A stretch of DNA of 11,160 nt, from contig CAKRUB010000051.1 of the NCBI GenBank assembly GCA_934402375.1, positions 1 through 11,160 on the forward strand, read 5' to 3'. This document shows, in pieces, positions 1-6,490 of the stretch (position 1 is its first letter; every line of letters begins with the position of its first letter). The stretch is from an uncultured Acetatifactor sp. GTDB taxonomy: Bacteria > Bacillota > Clostridia > Lachnospirales > Lachnospiraceae. Position numbers and translations under genes: made by a program. Below the pieces are notes generated by a model, which saw only the letters and a program-made list of their open reading frames with translations, made no database searches and was not told the DNA's origin.

Positions 1-450
1 GAGGCAATGTATCAGTTCCTAAGAGAACAGGCTAAGAAGAAAGCCAATATAAAACCGATAGATTATAGTATGTTTTTCATAGATAAAACTGCATTAGACG
101 TATTACAGTCTGCGGTTCAGGGATATATTCAAATGAGTCATCAGGAGGAAATGCTGAATTTCTATAAGGTAATCTATTCTGAAAGAAGCTTAAATCCTAT
201 GGCAGCAAAAATTGTTGCAGAAGAGACGAATAAGATGATTATTGCAACTAAGCAGTTGTTTTATGCAATGGAAGTACATAAGATGCTTCATTTTAAAAAT
301 CCGGATATGAGTGCTGTGAGTTTTGCAATGACGATTCATGGACTGATGGATTATGAAATGGATAAAAGTAATTGTGAGTGCAAAGATGAGGCAGATAAGA
401 ATCTTTTGGAAGAATATCTGAAGTGGTTTTGTGAGGAGAATGCGGTATGA
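1..450 (+). CDS. TetR-family regulator, C-terminal part (5' end outside window)
   Basis: The reading frame is already open at base 1 (Glu-Ala-Met...), so the first ATG at base 7 is probably internal and the DNA-binding N-terminus lies to the left of the window. About 149 residues are visible, largely helical. The opening 'EAMYQFL' resembles the point just after a TetR helix-turn-helix where recognition helix passes into helix 4, and the rest looks like a ligand-binding domain ending in 'EEYLKWFCEENAV'. The stop overlaps the start of the next (broken) membrane gene as ATGA, so the two were translationally coupled. In TetR families the regulator often controls the neighbouring gene; the paired operators at 938-982 are candidate targets. 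Family call is inferred from length, helical character and context, since the HTH itself is not visible. Confidence 0.6.
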   Translation, partial: EAMYQFLREQAKKKANIKPIDYSMFFIDKTALDVLQSAVQGYIQMSHQEEMLNFYKVIYSERSLNPMAAKIVAEETNKMIIATKQLFYAMEVHKMLHFKNPDMSAVSFAMTIHGLMDYEMDKSNCECKDEADKNLLEEYLKWFCEENAV

Positions 451-916
451 AAAAGAATTTAATGAGTTATTGCGGATTGATTGGAATAGTGGCTTTTTGT
501 CGCGTACAGCAGCTGTAGCGTTTTCTCCACTTGCCTATCTTGGTTATAACTGGATGGCGCAGGCTAGTGCATCGAATGCACCATCACTTCGGTTAGGGAA
601 CCAGCTCAGTAGTCTGTATTCGGTGTGAATAAGTATGTTCATTGTGGTTCCCTATATGAATAAGGGCTACTGGTTCCAACAGGGTAAAGCAATCTACCTG
701 ATTCTGGGATTTTTGCTTGTTGGTTTGTACTGTCTTGGCTGGATCGTTTTCTGGAAGGAAAATTCTATAAGGAAATCGTTATATTTGTCGATGATACCAT
801 CCTTGCTCTTTTTAGAGAGCGGTGTTGTGAGTGGAAACATTTTGTTGCTGATATTTGCTGTTATCTTTGCGCCATGCCATATTTTGATCAGTTATTGGAA
901 CGCGGTTTTAAAGTAA
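447..916 (+). pseudogene. Broken membrane-protein locus: DUF998-like N-terminus joined to another membrane-protein tail
   Basis: The ATG at 447 overlaps the preceding TetR stop and begins a good membrane start, 'MKKNLMSYCGLIGIVAF'. That frame dies within 25 codons. The continuation ('LSRTAAVAFSPLAYLGYNW', then 'NAPSLRLGNQLSSLYSV') is in another frame; the switch falls at the T-run 494-498 and one extra T would restore it. The pattern SPLAYxGYxWMxQA...NAPS...NQLSSLY is what I recall of DUF998 membrane proteins. A TGA at 626-628 then interrupts the same frame, which reopens at once as a hydrophobic tail (about 635-916) with roughly three membrane segments. That tail does not look like the rest of DUF998, and the 'VSDL' usually found after WMxQA is missing, so a deletion fusing two membrane genes is likely. 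At least two lesions make function improbable. Family assignment is from memory, not a search. Confidence 0.6.
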
Positions 917-931
917 ATGGAAACAATATTG

Positions 932-960
932 TTGACAAGTTACCCATCGGTCACTATAAT
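932..960 (+). promoter_or_regulatory. Consensus sigma-A promoter
   Basis: TTGACA at 932-937 and TATAAT at 955-960 are separated by exactly 17 bp, a perfect match to the housekeeping promoter consensus. Transcription should start near 967 and run rightward. The spacer is filled by one TetR-style operator and the start site by another, so the promoter should be tightly repressible. The first intact gene downstream is the acetyltransferase at 1091, giving a leader of about 124 nt; the original target gene may have been lost. Confidence 0.85.
938..955 (+). promoter_or_regulatory. TetR-style operator, copy 1 (between -35 and -10)
   Basis: AGTTACCCATCGGTCACT is an imperfect palindrome, AGTtACC-N4-GGTcACT, with six of seven positions paired. 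It fills the spacer of the promoter at 932-960. Its 14-base left portion is repeated as a perfect inverted copy at 969-982. Size, spacing and placement fit a TetR-family repressor; the truncated TetR gene to the left is the natural candidate, by inference. Confidence 0.7.
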
Positions 961-964
961 GTGA

Positions 965-982
965 AGTAACCGATGGGTAACT
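965..982 (-). promoter_or_regulatory. TetR-style operator, copy 2 (over the start site)
   Basis: AGTAACCGATGGGTAACT is the inverted partner of the operator at 938-955 and is itself an imperfect palindrome. It covers the predicted transcription start just after TATAAT. Two operators 27 bp apart (centre to centre), one on each side of the -10 box, suggest binding of two repressor dimers. The pair could also form a hairpin in DNA or RNA, but no T-run follows, so it is not a terminator. Confidence 0.7.
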
Positions 983-1090
983 ACATAAAGAGGATACTTT
1001 CAAAACACCCCAAATCCTGTATTTTAGATGTTTTGTTTCTGGCATTGCTGACTATGAGAGCGTCGGTCTGCAGAAAGGAGGATTAGGACA

Positions 1091-1885
1091 ATGGATAAAG
1101 TGATAGACAGGTTGTTGACGACAGATGAAAAGGCAGTTTTTCAGCTGTTTGAATTGATTACGGAAGCGGAAAAGCATGAATTGTGGACGGATAATGACAG
1201 CTATATTATTGCACAGTCGAATGAGAATGCGCCGATCTGGATCTGGCTGAGTGAGGGAATAGGCGATAACAAACAAAAAATAAATCAGGTAACTGATATT
1301 ATAAAAGAGAGAATCTCTAAAAATCCAAACGTTCATTTTAATGCGGCGCCGGAAAGGTTTTCGGCAATACTACCGCACTTAGAAGCGCAGATAAACGAAA
1401 AGGTAGTCTGTGTCATGCAAATGAATACCTATGTGTTGGTGAATTCTCCGGCAGTAAATGAAAAAGGCAGCATGATCTTGGCAAGCGATCAATATGCGAC
1501 TGTAATGGAAGCATTATTGATCCAGCTTGTGGAGGATGGCGAGCATGGAACTTTGCCTGCGGAGATAGCAAAGCAGGCAGTGGCTTCCATGATTGCCTCC
1601 GGAAATATGTTTTTATGGAAGGACGAGGGGGAAATCTGCGCTATGGCAATGATCGCCCATAGAGGGGAGCAGTTCACGAGAATTAACACCGTTGTGACAG
1701 ATCGGGGCAAAAGGGGCAAAGGATATGCGGCAATGTTAGTTTCGGCAATGTGCAGGAACGAGCGCCAGAATGGGAAGACGGTGATGCTGTATGCGGATGC
1801 GGATAATCCGGCATCCAACCGGACATACCGGAAAATTGGCTTTCAACAGACTGGGCAGATTGCTGAATACAAATTGGGCAGATAA
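1091..1885 (+). CDS. GNAT-family N-acetyltransferase
   Basis: A 264-residue protein. The C-terminal half carries a GNAT fold: a beta strand with backbone-carbonyl-type motif 'INTVVT' (198-203), then the acetyl-CoA pyrophosphate loop 'RGKGYA' (208-213) and following helix, then 'LYADADNPASNRTYRKIGF' (233-251), the usual motif-B region in which an Asn and Tyr precede the final strand. The N-terminal 120 residues are not obviously catalytic and probably form a partner domain, as in two-domain GNATs. Substrate cannot be told. The start is well supported by AAAGGAGG (1074-1081), nine bases before ATG. It is the first intact gene after the regulated promoter at 932-960. Confidence 0.85.
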   Translation: MDKVIDRLLTTDEKAVFQLFELITEAEKHELWTDNDSYIIAQSNENAPIWIWLSEGIGDNKQKINQVTDIIKERISKNPNVHFNAAPERFSAILPHLEAQINEKVVCVMQMNTYVLVNSPAVNEKGSMILASDQYATVMEALLIQLVEDGEHGTLPAEIAKQAVASMIASGNMFLWKDEGEICAMAMIAHRGEQFTRINTVVTDRGKRGKGYAAMLVSAMCRNERQNGKTVMLYADADNPASNRTYRKIGFQQTGQIAEYKLGR

Positions 1886-1993
1886 GGATATGGAAGGGAC
1901 TGTGAGATAACAGCAGATCGGCAGGATATTTTAGATTATGTCAGGGAGGAAATACGAAATCCGGACAAATATAGAGATGTCCGCAGACCTGAA

Positions 1994-2581
1994 GTGATTC
2001 GGGAATGCACTGCATGCACAGCCCGTGGAGGGTGTATGACGGATCTGGTATGCCACACGGCACCTTTAGAGAATGCACTTTCCATCATAAAAAGTGAGTC
2101 ATTGCTTTCGGCGGTAAATGTGAGAAAGCTCCCGGATACCGTATTGCAGAAAGAAAAAAGAAATGCAGCGAATGATCCGCCGGATTTTTTTCACTATGCC
2201 ATGTTTTCGTGGGGAAACTGTCAGGCTGGAGACAGGCTGGTAATGGAGAGAAAATTGGGAAGAAGTCCAAGTGCAGAAGAAATGGGAGCCGGTTTTACAC
2301 CGGGAGTGCGTTTTTACTTTAAGTATGGGGAGCTGGAAAAGCATCCGCAGGCGGTGCACGATGGTTTTTTGCCGATAAAGGTGAAAGATGAAGTAAAACT
2401 GGCGGACTATGTGTATGTCATCGTAATTCCGTCAGAGTATAAAGAACAAATTATGGCAAACATGCCTGAAAATCTGATGGACAGAGCTTATTGCCTGGAT
2501 CAGGAGAATCTGGATGTCTGGCAATGGTCAGAAAAAGTTTATTCCTTTGTGCATGAGTTAAGGGAGCGCATTGCGGAATAG
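1994..2581 (+). CDS. Cys-rich conserved-looking protein of unknown function, start uncertain
   Basis: I do not recognise a characterised family. From the GTG at 1994 the protein has 195 residues, soluble, with an N-terminal cysteine cluster C5-x2-C8-x5-C14-x5-C20 followed by His21, which could bind metal. A well-formed middle ('FFHYAMFSWGNCQAGDRLV', 'FTPGVRFYFKY') looks like a real fold. The GTG has no ribosome site. An alternative ATG at 2036 has GGAGGG four bases upstream but would remove three of the four cysteines. Upstream the same frame stays open back to 1886 and reads like protein ('ITADRQDILDYVREEIRNPD'), yet has no ATG, GTG or TTG; a base lost near 1901-1907 would have disconnected it from the ATG at 1890. 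The gene may therefore be N-terminally damaged. It lies 108 bp after the acetyltransferase. Confidence 0.6.
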   Translation: MIRECTACTARGGCMTDLVCHTAPLENALSIIKSESLLSAVNVRKLPDTVLQKEKRNAANDPPDFFHYAMFSWGNCQAGDRLVMERKLGRSPSAEEMGAGFTPGVRFYFKYGELEKHPQAVHDGFLPIKVKDEVKLADYVYVIVIPSEYKEQIMANMPENLMDRAYCLDQENLDVWQWSEKVYSFVHELRERIAE

Positions 2582-2615
2582 GACATTGGAGATCACAGAA
2601 AATTATTCAATAGAT

Positions 2616-2620
2616 GGAGG
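2616..2620 (+). promoter_or_regulatory. Ribosome binding site deciding the lipoprotein start
   Basis: GGAGG sits eight bases before ATG 2629, the start that yields a proper signal peptide (MKK...). The earlier in-frame ATG at 2614 would include this site within the coding region, so 2629 is preferred. Confidence 0.75.
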
Positions 2621-2628
2621 ATGAGATT

Positions 2629-3738
2629 ATGAAAAAATTAACAGTAGTAGCTTTAGTGACAATGGCGGTAACATTAAGTGCCTGCGGAGAGGACAATACC
2701 TTGAAGGAAGAGAGCTCGGCTTTACAGACAGAGCAGACTTCTGAGGAAGTTGAGACAAGCATGGAAACGGGAGAGCCTGCGGCGGATGTAGAAACGCAAG
2801 AACCCACGGTGGATTTGGGAACAGAAGAGCCTGCTGCGGAAATAAAAGAGCAAGAGCCTGTTGTATCGGAGAGTGATGCAGCAGATCCATATCATGAGAT
2901 TCTTTCAAATTATTCGACAGCTTTATCGGAGCAATGGACAGGTCAGAATCTGTGGGATCATGATCTGAACTATATGATTGCAGACTGCTATGGAGAGGAA
3001 CCCTTTGAAAATATCGGGTATGTGATAAAGGATATTGATGGGAATGGCACGGCAGAGCTGTTGATTGGTACGACAGCGAGTGTTACGGATGAATTTTTTG
3101 GAAAAATGATCTTTGATCTGTACGGTCTGGATGGAAACGGAAACACTGTGCAGATATTCCGCAGTGGAGAGCGTGACAGATATTATTATGCGGGTTCCAA
3201 TTTATTTGTAAATCAGGGTTCAAGCGGAGCCGCTGACAGTATTGATACGACAGTAAGCCTGAATAATGGGGAGCTGACAGACCTTGGATATGTAACGGAA
3301 GCGTCCGCTTATCAGCAGATAGAATTGCAGCAGTTTGAGCGGATGCAGACGGACGGAGACAATGGAAATGCTTCTTACATACAGATGCCGATTCTGGATG
3401 AAATCAATCAAAACACATCAGTAGGAACCACAGGCGCCTATATGACAGCAGTACAGTTAGCCGTAAAGCTGCTGGACTGGGGAACGACAACAGGACTTGA
3501 TCCACAGGAGATTAAGGAGGCCACAGTTGCATGGCTGTTGGATAAGGGAAACGATGTGCAGGTTGCCTTCTCGGAGAAACTGGCGGCTGTGGATGAGGCA
3601 TATCAGAAGCTGCTTGGAGAGCAGGCGGATGCAATGGAACTTCTGGAATCCGCAGGGTGTGGGGATGCTGCATATCCATGGAGTGATGCTCCAGTGGAAA
3701 GCATTGAGGCAATTATGGAAGCGGTTGGATTGCGGTAA
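2629..3738 (+). CDS. Secreted lipoprotein with acidic repeat linker and DxDGNG motif
   Basis: A 369-residue protein beginning with a lipoprotein signal peptide: MKK, a hydrophobic core, and lipobox L16-S17-A18-C19. After diacylglycerol attachment at Cys19 it should be anchored on the outer face of the membrane. Residues 49-84 are a low-complexity acidic linker made of four 9-residue units beginning Glu-Pro. The globular part begins near residue 88 and contains 'DIDGNGTAELLIG' and shortly after 'GLDGNGN', calcium-loop-like motifs frequent in Lachnospiraceae surface lipoproteins. The C-terminal third is helical. Function is unknown; substrate binding or a calcium-stabilised surface domain are possible. 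It is followed by a TetR gene after 23 bp without a terminator, so the two may share a transcript. Confidence 0.8.
   Translation: MKKLTVVALVTMAVTLSACGEDNTLKEESSALQTEQTSEEVETSMETGEPAADVETQEPTVDLGTEEPAAEIKEQEPVVSESDAADPYHEILSNYSTALSEQWTGQNLWDHDLNYMIADCYGEEPFENIGYVIKDIDGNGTAELLIGTTASVTDEFFGKMIFDLYGLDGNGNTVQIFRSGERDRYYYAGSNLFVNQGSSGAADSIDTTVSLNNGELTDLGYVTEASAYQQIELQQFERMQTDGDNGNASYIQMPILDEINQNTSVGTTGAYMTAVQLAVKLLDWGTTTGLDPQEIKEATVAWLLDKGNDVQVAFSEKLAAVDEAYQKLLGEQADAMELLESAGCGDAAYPWSDAPVESIEAIMEAVGLR
2773..2880 (+). repeat. Degenerate 27-bp coding tandem repeat in lipoprotein
   Basis: Four consecutive 9-codon units encode EPAADVETQ, EPTVDLGTE, EPAAEIKEQ and EPVVSESDA. Units share the initial Glu-Pro and an acidic, Ala/Val-rich make-up. 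The repeat spaces the lipid anchor from the folded domain and could vary in copy number between strains. Confidence 0.75.
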
Positions 3739-3761
3739 CATTTCAATCAAGGGGGATGCAG

Positions 3762-4397
3762 ATGGAAAGCAGAGAGAAGAACACAAAAGCAAGAATATTG
3801 GAAGAGGCACTAAAACTCTTTTCCCAGAGTGGTTATATGGGAACTTCCATGAATGATATTGCGGCAAGGCTTGGAGTTACCAAGGCTGCATTGTACAAAC
3901 ATTATCAGAGCAAACAGGAGATTCTGGACAGTATCGTAGATAAAATGAACGAAATGGATATGGAAAGAGTAAAGCAATATGAGATGCCGGAAGGGAAAAT
4001 GGAAGATGTGATTGCCGGATACAAGGGAACTGCGTTCGATAAGATCAGGCAGTTTACAAAAATACAGTTTCTTCATTGGACAGAGGAAGAATTTCCATGC
4101 TGTTTCCGAAAGATGCTGACGCTGGAACAGTACAGAGATCCGCAGCTGGCAGCGCTTTATCAGAAATATCTTGCCGCCGGTCCGCTGTCTTACATAGAGA
4201 CTTTGTTTGCCGGACTTTTGGAAGATGCCGGAGAAGCCAGACAGCTGGCGCTTGATTTTTATGGTCCGATCTTTTTGCTCTATAGCATTTATGATGGCAC
4301 AAATGACAGACAAAAGGTGGTTGAGCTTCTGGAACACCATGTGGATCATTTTGCTGAGATACATAAGAGAATTGTCTTAGGAGAACAAAGGGAATGA
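3762..4397 (+). CDS. TetR/AcrR-family transcriptional regulator
   Basis: A 211-residue regulator of usual TetR length. Residues 8-55 form the classic DNA-binding domain: 'ILEEALKLFSQSGYMGTSM' then 'DIAARLGVTKAALYKHYQSK' as the helix-turn-helix and start of helix 4. The rest is an all-helical ligand-binding and dimerisation domain of no recognisable ligand class. I chose ATG 3762 because AGGGGG (3750-3755) lies six bases upstream; the ATG at 3756 would have no spacing. Its stop overlaps the flavodoxin start (ATGA at 4394), which implies translational coupling and control of that operon. No clear operator palindrome is visible in the 23 bp upstream, so it may act at a promoter further left. Confidence 0.9.
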   Translation: MESREKNTKARILEEALKLFSQSGYMGTSMNDIAARLGVTKAALYKHYQSKQEILDSIVDKMNEMDMERVKQYEMPEGKMEDVIAGYKGTAFDKIRQFTKIQFLHWTEEEFPCCFRKMLTLEQYRDPQLAALYQKYLAAGPLSYIETLFAGLLEDAGEARQLALDFYGPIFLLYSIYDGTNDRQKVVELLEHHVDHFAEIHKRIVLGEQRE

Positions 4398-4915
4398 AGG
4401 CGATTGTTTATACATCCAACACCGGCAGTACCGCCCGATATGCAAAAATGTTGGGACATGAGTTAAGAGTATCCGTTTATAGTGCTGATGAAGCAAAGAA
4501 AAACGTTCCTGCAGGGGCGGAGATTCTTTATCTTGGATGGATCATGGCAAGTGGTATCAAGGGATATGCAGACATTGTAAAGAGGTATAAGGTGCTTGCG
4601 GTGTGTGCTGTCGGTATGGGACAGACCGGAACACAGGTGAAGGAGATCAGGGCAAAGAATGCGATTCCTGATCAGATTCCACTGTTCACATTACAGGGAA
4701 ACTTTGATGTGGCGAAGCTCCATGGTGCATATAAGCTTATGATGGGAATGATGGTAAAAACGGCGGGGAAGGCATTGGCAGATAAGGCGGATCGTACCCC
4801 GGAAGAAGACGATATGCTGGATATGATGATGAATGGTGGAAACCGTGTGCAGTTTGAAAATCTGAAAGCGGTTATTGACTGGGCGCGGGATAGAGCGCAG
4901 CAGGGAGGCAGATAA
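4394..4915 (+). CDS. Flavodoxin-domain protein
   Basis: A 173-residue protein starting 'MKAIVYTSNTGSTARYAKML'. The T7-S-N-T-G-S-T13 loop is the FMN-phosphate-binding signature of flavodoxins. Later strands ('AEILYLGWIMASGIKGY', 'VLAVCAVGMGQTG') fit the flavodoxin fold with its flavin-ring loops. It resembles the flavodoxin-like group that includes HemG-type protoporphyrinogen oxidase, but a C-terminal region rich in Met ('MMGMMVKTAGKAL', 'DDMLDMMMNGG') and the absence of heme genes argue against a HemG call. A one-electron or two-electron redox role in the cytoplasm is likely. It overlaps the TetR gene by four bases and is two bases from the next gene, so it sits in the middle of an operon. 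Confidence 0.8.
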   Translation: MKAIVYTSNTGSTARYAKMLGHELRVSVYSADEAKKNVPAGAEILYLGWIMASGIKGYADIVKRYKVLAVCAVGMGQTGTQVKEIRAKNAIPDQIPLFTLQGNFDVAKLHGAYKLMMGMMVKTAGKALADKADRTPEEDDMLDMMMNGGNRVQFENLKAVIDWARDRAQQGGR

Positions 4916-4917
4916 GG

Positions 4918-5328
4918 ATGAAACTTTATTTTGGAAACACAGTAACGACAATAACAACCGTTATGATAGTATCTCTGGTCGGTTTTATCGGCTATTCCTT
5001 CTGGAATCGGGGAAGCATAAATTTCTGGGGGCGCAGGAGTCTGTTTGTGCTGGTATATGGTCTTGTCATATGCTGTATGGCGGCAGCAAGGGACGGACTG
5101 GATAAAACGATTCAGACGGCAATCGATGGCAGTTGTGCACCGGGCATCTTTCCGCTGGTAAGTATTCCTAATCTGATCGGATGCATCGGCGCTACAATTA
5201 TTATCATCGCGGCGATTGCGACACCCATTGCGAAATCACAGCATGCGCGGGAGGTCTGGTTTTATATTATGTCCGGCGGCGTAATGCTGAAAATTATTGT
5301 CATGGAATTTTCGAGGATTTTCAGGTAA
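4918..5328 (+). CDS. Small four-helix membrane protein, unknown function
   Basis: A 136-residue hydrophobic protein with about four membrane segments (residues roughly 9-28, 39-57, 83-102 and 114-132). The loop between segments 2 and 3 ('RDGLDKTIQTAIDGSCAPGIFPL') is the only long polar stretch and has a Cys. I do not recognise the family. GGGAGG at 4904-4909 gives a good ribosome site eight bases before the ATG, inside the flavodoxin gene. The stop TAA shares a base with the ATG of the next gene. Position next to a flavodoxin suggests, without proof, a membrane partner in electron transfer or stress response. Confidence 0.75.
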   Translation: MKLYFGNTVTTITTVMIVSLVGFIGYSFWNRGSINFWGRRSLFVLVYGLVICCMAAARDGLDKTIQTAIDGSCAPGIFPLVSIPNLIGCIGATIIIIAAIATPIAKSQHAREVWFYIMSGGVMLKIIVMEFSRIFR

Positions 5329-5900
5329 TGAGCGAAAGACCAAATCTGAGCAAGGAATTAGACGGAGCAACGTTCCGAAGTTTTTATTATCTGAAACAGG
5401 AATTAGTTAATTTTTGCCGGGACAACGGCCTGCCGGCTTCGGGCGGTAAGATAGAACTCACAGACAGAATTGCATATTTTCTTGATACCGGGAAGGTGTC
5501 TGCGGTCCCGGCAGGGAAAAGATCAACTGTAAACGTCGGCATGATTACCGAGGACACGAAAATAGAGAAGAATATTGTTTGCTCTGAAAAGCACAGAGCT
5601 TTTTTCCGAGAAAAGATCGGAAAAGGGTTTTCGTTTAATGTACAATTCCAGAAATGGCTGAAGGCAAATGCCGGAGAGACTTACGGAGATGCAATTAAAG
5701 CATATTATCGGATTTTAGAGGAAAAGAAGCAAGGACAGACGACGATCGACAGGCAGTTTGAATATAACACCTATATCCGTGACTTCTTTGAAGATAATCA
5801 GGGGAGAAGTCTGGAAGAAGCGATTGCATGCTGGAAATACAAAAAGAGCCTGCCGGGACATAACCGTTATGAGCAGTCTGACCTTATTGCGTTAGACTGA
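5328..5900 (+). CDS. SAP-domain / DUF6434-like protein
   Basis: A 190-residue soluble protein. Residues about 17-55 ('FRSFYYLKQELVNFCRDNGL', then 'GGKIELTDRIAYFLDTG') match a SAP-type helix-extended loop-helix, a small DNA- or RNA-binding unit. Residues about 73-175 ('KHRAFFREKIGKGFSFNVQF', 'YGDAIKAYYRILEEKK', 'FEYNTYIRDFF') resemble what I recall as DUF6434, often found C-terminal to such SAP domains. The true start is the ATG at 5328 that overlaps the preceding stop (TAATG), with GAGGA ten bases upstream; the frame is open further left only by chance. It ends the flavodoxin operon. Biochemical role is unknown; nucleic-acid binding is inferred from the SAP-like part. Confidence 0.75.
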   Translation: MSERPNLSKELDGATFRSFYYLKQELVNFCRDNGLPASGGKIELTDRIAYFLDTGKVSAVPAGKRSTVNVGMITEDTKIEKNIVCSEKHRAFFREKIGKGFSFNVQFQKWLKANAGETYGDAIKAYYRILEEKKQGQTTIDRQFEYNTYIRDFFEDNQGRSLEEAIACWKYKKSLPGHNRYEQSDLIALD

Positions 5901-5939
5901 TATGATCTGGGAGATAGAATCTAATTTGTGGAGGAACAC

Positions 5940-6266
5940 ATGGAACCGGTAGTAATAGATCCGAAGACGACAATGCGTGCCGAGGCGTTTGAATTGTGGA
6001 TGGATGCGCCTAATCCAATGGTAACTTTTTTTAAGACACTGGATGTTACACGGCTGGTGAAGATGAGCGGCAGGTATCATTTGAAATTTAATAACCCGTT
6101 TCTCATCTGGGGCAGGTATCGGCGCGGCTTTATGAAGACAACGCTGACAATATCCTTCCAGTTTCATCATACTCAGATGGATGGCGCACATGCGGGGCGT
6201 TTTCTGGCATTGGTGCAGGAAAATATCAATCGTATAGAACACGCAGTCTATCGCCCCGGAAAATGA
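5940..6266 (+). pseudogene. Chloramphenicol-acetyltransferase-like gene with internal deletion
   Basis: The 108-residue product starts like type A CAT relatives ('IDPKTTMRAEAFELWMDAPN', 'VTFFKTLDVTRLVKMSG') and then jumps at residues 50-52 straight to the family's C-terminal part ('FLIWGRYRRGFMKTTLTISF', then HHTQMDG at 76-82). HHxxxDG is the acetyl-transfer motif of CAT, whose His is the catalytic base. Full-length relatives are near 210-220 residues, so about 100-110 are missing from the middle, in frame. The end ('EHAVYRPGK') is also foreign, read out of frame from an ABC-exporter fragment. CAT is a trimer with the active site between subunits and needs the missing core, so activity is unlikely. 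The ATG at 5940 has GGAGG (5930-5934) five bases upstream. Confidence 0.75.
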
Positions 6267-6384
6267 AGCAAAGATTCAGGAAGCAATCGGAAAGCTGATT
6301 GAAAATAAGACGGTTCTGATCATTGTGCATAAGCTGTATTCCATGCAAAACGGGTCGTTAAGGCATAGAAAACCTTATAGCTGA
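6247..6384 (+). pseudogene. Relic of ABC-exporter ATPase domain (C-terminal part)
   Basis: In the frame beginning TCT at 6247 the sequence reads 'SIAPENEAKIQEAIGKLIEN' and then 'KTVLIIVHKLYSMQNGS', ending at TGA 6382-6384. This matches the stretch just after Walker B in ABC exporters (usually ...DPENE..IQEAI..L...KTVIIIAHRLSTI), including the H-loop histidine. Everything upstream (Walker A, signature, Walker B and membrane domain) is absent, and the rest after the H-loop is degenerate. It overlaps the end of the CAT remnant in another frame, so a deletion must have joined the two. Confidence 0.65.
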
Positions 6385-6394
6385 CCGTGGACGA

Positions 6395-6439
6395 AACAGG
6401 CGGAAGGTGTTATGATGAAAGCATACCGCCTGTTCTTTT
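6395..6439 (+). terminator. Intrinsic terminator-like hairpin
   Basis: AACAGGCGG (6395-6403) pairs perfectly with CCGCCTGTT (6426-6434), with inner TATG/CATA pairing that shortens the loop, followed by CTTTT. The T-run is short, so strength may be moderate. It separates the relic region from the two-component operon. Confidence 0.65.
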
Positions 6440-6490
6440 GACGCGGTATTTTATCCGAAAGAAAACACGAAATAATGGCGGGTGTTCACC

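Noticed and set aside
938..982. The operator pair read as an intrinsic terminator
   Set aside because: No T-run follows, and a consensus promoter is embedded in it, so an operator role explains it better.
973..1086. 38-codon ORF from ATG 973 to TAG 1084-1086, ending just before the acetyltransferase
   Set aside because: It starts inside the operator, almost at the transcription start, with no ribosome site, and the product resembles no family I know. It could be a remnant tail but support is too weak.
1489..1818. Minus-strand ORF of 109 codons inside the acetyltransferase
   Set aside because: Antisense shadow of a well-supported gene; no start signals and a composition produced by the opposite strand.
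3735..3740. GGTAAC near the second TetR start as a half-operator
   Set aside because: Only one half matches the 938-982 operator pattern and it overlaps the lipoprotein stop; no partner half at the right spacing.
3457..3867. Minus-strand ORF of 136 codons across the lipoprotein end and TetR start
   Set aside because: Crosses two solid + strand genes and reads as Cys/Leu/His-rich antisense noise.
3810..4364. Minus-strand ORF of 184 codons inside the second TetR gene
   Set aside because: Antisense of a clear TetR; the length reflects codon bias, and there is no ribosome site or domain.
6438..6476. TTGACG as -35 of a promoter for the response regulator
   Set aside because: No acceptable -10 lies 16-18 bp downstream.
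6481..6490. GGTG-TT-CACC palindrome just before the regulator ATG
   Set aside because: Ten bases only; could affect translation but is short enough to be chance.
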